Source of the DNA: Codonopsis lanceolata
Taxonomy: Eukaryota > Streptophyta > Magnoliopsida > Asterales > Campanulaceae
Assembly: GCA_013146195.2 (NCBI GenBank)
Contig: CM028379.1
Location: 108,660,793-108,724,792 of the forward strand
Length of the DNA stretch: 64,000 nt
Direction of reading: 5' to 3'
Shown here: positions 59,388-64,000 of the stretch, one piece after another
Layout of the letters: each line of letters opens with the position of its first letter
Numbering within the stretch: position 1 is the stretch's first letter
Notes under the pieces: generated by a model
The model's database searches: none
Told to the model about the DNA's origin: nothing
Seen by the model: the letters and a program-made list of their open reading frames with translations, nothing else
Position numbers and translations under genes: made by a program

Positions 59388-62300
59388 ATGGCTTCTTCCT
59401 CAAGATCTCGGAAGGGAAAGGCGCCGATGTACCCGGATTCGGGCGAGGAAAGAAAGGAACTTCCTCCCTTAACCCGAAATCATGTCAAGTATCCCTTTTC
59501 GAAGGATGACTGGGGCAACATCTTTCGTGATTGGCATACAGACGTGTCTAATCTTCCGGTTCCCGCTGTAAGTTTCTTTTTCACAAACCCATTTGGTTGA
59601 TTTTTCAGATTTCTTTGCTGTTTTGGACTTTTGGAGCATACATGTTCTTGATTTTGATGCTTATGCATGCAATTTATGTGCTAAAATGATGCAATTTGGC
59701 AATTATTCATAGCAAAAATATGACATTCATGCTATTTATTTTTGCGATGCATACTTGAGCAATTGGCACTATTTGACTCTACGATGCATATTTCATGTAA
59801 CTGACATAATTTGACTATATGACACATGCTTGAGTTTTAAAATATTTTTATGTGGTGCGTGCTCATGTAATAGACTTTTCGGATACATGATGCATTTTTT
59901 TCGAATACATTTTCGGACACATTTTTGGATGCATGCATGTACCGGTAGAGATATATGCCAAATGCATTAGAAACACTTTCTTTATGCTTGCAACATTTTT
60001 ATTCAAGCAAATGCAACATGCAACTATTTGGAAAATGAATGCATATGTTAGACGGCTATGACATGGATATATTATTTATGAAACTTTATGCATGGAAATG
60101 CAAATGCACTGTAGAGATATTTGAATACTTGCTAAAATGCTGCATGTATATTTCTTCTTAAATGCAATATGTATTTTCTTTTGAATGCACAAATATAACA
60201 TTATTTTTTAAATGCAAGAATGCAATATATATTTTGAATGCAGGAATGCAAAATTTTTTTTTTTGATTTATGAATGCAATATACTTTTTTTGAATGCAAA
60301 AATGCAGCTTTTTTTTTTATGCAAAGATACAATACACTTTTTTTCAATGCAAAAATGCAATATATATTTTCTTTTAACACGGCATAATTTAATGGCATGT
60401 ATAAGAGCTTTATAAAAGATAAGAATTTACCTTCCTCCCTTTTTTTTTTCTTTTTTTCTAATGCTGAGATGCTGCTGTTTTTTTTTTCTTCTTTCTTTTC
60501 TCTCTCTCTTGTTTTTTAGGCGCGCAGGGCTTTGGCCAGGATTCGGGCAAGCTGTGATAAGGTTCGACCATTTATAATTAAATGCCTCCGCCGGCACAGA
60601 TTTTGGTCGAGTCTTCTGGTTTCAGCCAGTTCTTGCGGGCTTTCCGTCCCTTCCGCAGCTATATACCCATTTTTTAGGTTTTGCGGGAGCACTGGTGGGA
60701 CACCACCCACACCTACCATTTCAACTGGGGGGAGGCTACATTGACCCTGTGCGATTTTGCTGCAATTACAGGTATCTCTACCGGCATCGGCAGGGCTTTG
60801 GAGCCAGATTACACCCTTCGACATCATCACAATGTGGTGGAGGATCTCTTGGGTTTTGAACCCGAGTATAAGACTGCAGATGAGATCCATATTAGCAGTG
60901 TTAAGAGTTGGCTTTTAGAACACGCCAGGCAAGTTGATGAGAATGATAGTGAGGTCGTAGCTCGCGTTGCCAGGGCGTTTTTATTCTTCTTTCTGGGGAT
61001 GACACTTTTTGTCAACTCATCCACCACTTTGAGGGTTTCCCTCCTGGATGTTTGTGGGACTTGGACCGCGTTATTGAGTATGACTGGGGGCAGGCAGGCC
61101 TGGCCGAGCTTTATGCTTCCATGGATCGGGCCAGCCACTATGATTCGCCGACCCTTAACGGCTTTGGTCCGGCTTGGGAGGTATCTTCTCTTTTTTCCTG
61201 CTTTTGATTTTTTTTCTTTATTATTTTGTTTTTTTTTGTCAACATTTTCCGTTCTTTTTTTTTTCTTTCTGATTCCCCTTTTTTATTCTTGCAGGTCTAG
61301 GCCTATTCTGTCTTCCATTTTACTCCGGGCCCACTACGCAAATGCATTTTGGCTGAGTTTGTGAATGCCAACTGAGTAGAGCGAGATCGAGATGGCCACT
61401 GCTTAGATGCGATAATGATGCGAGACAGGATAGCCAGCTCGAGCTCGGGCACTGTGTATTTATTTCCTTGGAGGGGTCTGGTGGGGCCATATATGATCTT
61501 CTTGGAGATGAGCCGTTGTCGGATACTGATGGTGTCCATTATGGTCGATTCATTGTATATGGGCGAATGGGTCAACCGTCAGCATTCTATGCTTCCGGTG
61601 TGTCCAGTGACACCTCCTGCACCTCCTCCCTGGGTGATAGTCCTAGACTTCTTACCGAACAAGTATTTGTACCTGTCGAGATATCTCATGCCTCCGAGTG
61701 ATTACCCTGTTATGGCATATGAGGAATTCCTGAGGACAGTGCTCCATCCTGCCCCCACTGCAGCTAGGCATGCATCTGACGTCTCTTATAGGTCGAGGCC
61801 TTCTTGTCCAGCTCCTGACGTGCAGTCAGACTTGTTTGTGCCTGCTGAGGATTTCTCCACCTTCCAATATCGTCGTGATGGAAGATTTGTGGAGGAGGTT
61901 TTGCCTGATGTTGACATCCCTGAGCGGTATCAAGTCCTAGAGCGAGCCCGCGTGGTATATATTTTCTTTTTCTTTTTCTTTTTTTCATACTTGTTTTTTT
62001 GTCTTTTTTTTCTTCGAGGCTGACACATATTTTTTTCTTCTTACACCTTTTCCCAGGTCGATGTGCCTTCGTACAAGAAGCTGTTGAGGGGCTTTTTCAG
62101 CATCAACAAACTATATCAGCGGCCCCTGGACGAGTTCACTTGCCAGGGAAATGATGCTACAAGGCAGACTAGGTGCCGGGGCGAGGATGATGATGATGAT
62201 GCCAGCGGTCCGAGTCATGCTCGGGCGAGGGGACGAGAGTACAGGATTGGCGGGACCGGCCGGCAGCCTTGGCAAGAGCAGATCTTCTCGCGGTCATTAT

Positions 62301-62392
62301 CTCCGTTTACATGCATTTATTACCTTTTTTTTTCTGTACCAGACTCTGTACACATTTCTAAATGTAATGCAATATTATTTTACGATGCATGA
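59388..62392 (+). pseudogene. Plant mobile domain (PMD) protein gene, broken
   Basis: PMD proteins include MAIN/MAIL1-type factors that act in silencing and genome stability; many copies ride on transposons. Exons inferred from GT-AG borders are 59388-59567 (MASSSRSRKGKAPMYPDSG...), 60520-61180, 61295-61954 and 62057 to about 62392. Exon 2 holds the family core: VLREHWWDTTHTYHFNWGEA, LTLCDFAAITGI, VEDLLGFEPEY, FLGMTLFVNSST, WDLDRVIEYDWGQAGLAELY. These lie in three different frames. Exon 3 continues AYSVFHFTPGP with TAG at 61298 (W in the family) and TGA at 61373, then reads open to ERYQVLERARV. Exon 4 has an acidic run (EDDDDDASG) and a basic stretch. Introns are pyrimidine-rich and full of gaatgca words. 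At least two frameshifts and two stops make it a pseudogene, barring sequencing error. Confidence 0.75.
60190..60380. repeat. gaatgcaatata-type repeats in the first PMD intron
   Basis: The word (g)aatgcaa recurs about ten times, separated by T-runs. The surrounding intron (59568-60519) is rich in atgca words and otherwise featureless. Confidence 0.7.
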
Positions 62393-62846
62393 ATTAAATG
62401 TGAAGACTTAATTATTCTAAGAATAAAAGAAATCTAAACCGTTATCTAGGGGTAACGACACACTGCAATTTATGGATGGCGATTTAGAGGAGTACACCTT
62501 CAGATTGAAAACGGGCTTTTCTGACACTTTGTGGGGAAGAAAAGGCAGTCGCCTCTTCCTGTGTTTGATATTTTTAATTTGGCAGACGAGCCTACGGCCT
62601 AGCTTCAACATTTTCTTTCGTTTCTCGTGATCAAACAGAGTCATCAGTGGAACGGTCGGAGCCCGAAACCAGGATACCAGGCAGTTTTGGAAATCAGAAG
62701 TGGGGCTTCTGGGCGCCACCCATGATGGTTATGGGCACCGCACTAGGAGTGGCTATTGGTGGCACCCCTGGCTTTTACTGTGTGCTCATGTTTCAGCCAC
62801 TGTTCATGTACTATGCTTAGAATTCGTATGCTTCTTCGTTTTTCAA

Positions 62847-62854
62847 TATAAAAG
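62847..62854 (+). promoter_or_regulatory. TATA box of the rightmost gene
   Basis: TATAAAAG, with a CT-rich leader (62900-62980) and an ATG at 62983 in a good context (agATGGCC). Confidence 0.65.
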
Positions 62855-62982
62855 AAGGCCAAGGTAGCGTCCATTTTCACCATTCGTTCATCCGACCTTC
62901 TCTCTTTGCTCAAATTATCTGAGTTCCTTTTTCGCTCGATCTCCCTCTTCTAGTCAGATATAATTTTTGTCCCTTTCCAGAG

Positions 62983-64000
62983 ATGGCCGCACCAGTTCAC
63001 ACGGCTTTGGAGATAGAGATTTATGAGAATGCTCTGGACTTTTGGGTACTTTCTTTGCGGGCAGAGGAACGAGAGTGGTTTGAGCATATCTATGGGTATC
63101 GGTGCCTGCTGTCATGGTGGACCCTGCGCATTAACTAGGATATGCTGAGGGGAGCTTCTAGGTTCTGGTCAGTACCGAGCCACCTTTTTAACTTTTGCCT
63201 GAATGAGATGTGCCCCCACCTTTGAGGAGTTTTGCGCTATGGTGGGGATGCTGGCCACTAGACCTATTGTCGTGCCTTCTGCGTGGAGGTGCCCTTTCAT
63301 GACAATACGGGAGTTGTTCGGCTCGACCCATGAAGCTACTCCGGGGTTTTACAACGGGATCAACTTTAATTTGACTGTGCTTCCCGCTGCTTATACTGAT
63401 TACAGGGAAGATGACCCAGTCTATTTGCGGTGTCGAGGCTGATCTTTTTCTTTGCCTTATGGGACGGTATCTTCTGGTGGGCTGACCCAGATTTATAGAT
63501 GTGCGGGTCATGGACCTGAAACCTTGTTTGGCCTAGATGCCTTTGCGTCTGGTGATGAAATGTTTCCCTCCGGTAGCCCTCTTTTGATTCATATGTGGCT
63601 GGAGGAGCACCTTAACTGGGTGATGGGCCCAGTGCTGATGGGAGGTTTGTATGATCCTCGGATCTATGGCTCTTGCGGCCATTATCACCAGACCAACTTT
63701 TCGGACCATGACTGAATTGAGTACTTTTTGCGCATTGGCTCCATGGAGATTATCTGGGTAGTCAGCCATTGGCGGATTCGCAGCTTCTTTATGTTTACCG
63801 GGGTCAATGTCCAGGTTATTCTGCCAGGTCTTGAGCAGACCACATTTTATCTGGCGTACCGGGTCCTTTGCCAGTTTGGTAGGGAACAGGTTATACCAGA
63901 TGTGAACTGTCCCTTGACTGAGGAGCTGCAGATGAATAGAGACGTGGGCAACCTCATCCATGACATGTGGCAGCTCGACTTTTCTTTGAGGGAGGGAGCT
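62983..64000 (+). pseudogene. DUF7745-like plant protein gene, broken, runs off the window
   Basis: From ATG 62983 the frame reads MAAPVHTALEIEIYENALDF, then EEREWFEHIYGYRCLLSWWT with TAG at 63136. After a frame change near 63210 it gives CPTFEEFCAMVG, matching the CPTxEE(F/Y) signature of the plant domain DUF7745. It continues RCPFMTIRELFG, TGA at 63440, GLDAFASGDEMFPSGSPLLI, TGA at 63713, then MEIIWVVSHWRIRSFF, TTFYLAYRVLCQFGREQVIP and ELQMNRDVGNLIHDMW to the window edge. Function of the family is unknown; such genes are numerous in plants and often lie with PMD genes and transposons. The copy is broken unless the stops are errors. The family call rests on the one motif and layout. Confidence 0.55.

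Overview
The window looks like nuclear DNA of a flowering plant, probably a eudicot. It is AT-rich and loaded with plant-type transposons (LINEs, Copia, Helitrons, Stowaway-, hAT-, Mutator- and Harbinger-type MITEs, a TRIM). Its genes have GT-AG introns, and one encodes a chloroplast transit peptide. It is a draft assembly: a run of exactly 100 N lies at 7379-7478. I cannot name the species from sequence alone.

Layout. 1-179 is the 3' end of an unrecognised membrane-protein gene. 859-12017 (minus) is a six-exon gene for the beta subunit of the signal recognition particle receptor. Its introns hold LINE remnants, and the N gap is bracketed by two near-identical 3.26-kb copies that duplicate exon 2, most likely unmerged contig ends. 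Exons 4 and 5 carry single-base frame errors. 13697-14628 (minus) is a CDC123-like coding region broken by one stop codon. 14640-29640 is a nested transposon field. It holds Helitron helicase remnants and several Helitron termini, Stowaway MITEs, a satellite of palindromic ~66-bp units, an Ulp1-type protease remnant and a broken first exon of an MSI1-type histone chaperone. It also holds a Helitron whose empty site is preserved next door.

30004-40747 (minus) holds the one fully intact gene that can be assembled from the sequence. It has seven exons and 260 codons and encodes a chloroplast thioredoxin/peroxiredoxin-like protein of the AAED1 (PRXL2) family. Its long introns hold a LINE end, a LINE with a 16-bp target duplication, a TRIM with a Stowaway inside its LTR, and a hAT MITE. 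40930-42760 is a Harbinger-type element with a truncated Myb/SANT-like ORF. 43153-43746 is a Mutator-type element with 9-bp target duplications and a purine-rich interior.

46661-54420 (minus) is Copia material: a long, stop-riddled gag-pol, then one LTR, then the leader and gag start of a second copy, so a single LTR sits between two partial internal regions. 54420-59340 is mostly repeats: three ~200-bp units with hairpins, four ~127-bp units and pyrimidine-rich tracts. 59388-62392 (plus) is a broken plant mobile domain gene. 62847-64000 (plus) is the start of another broken gene, resembling DUF7745 proteins, with a visible TATA box.

The genes do not form a functional cluster. Host genes (SRPRB, CDC123-like, AAED1) are separated by nested mobile DNA, and most other protein-coding signals are decayed transposon or captured-gene sequence.
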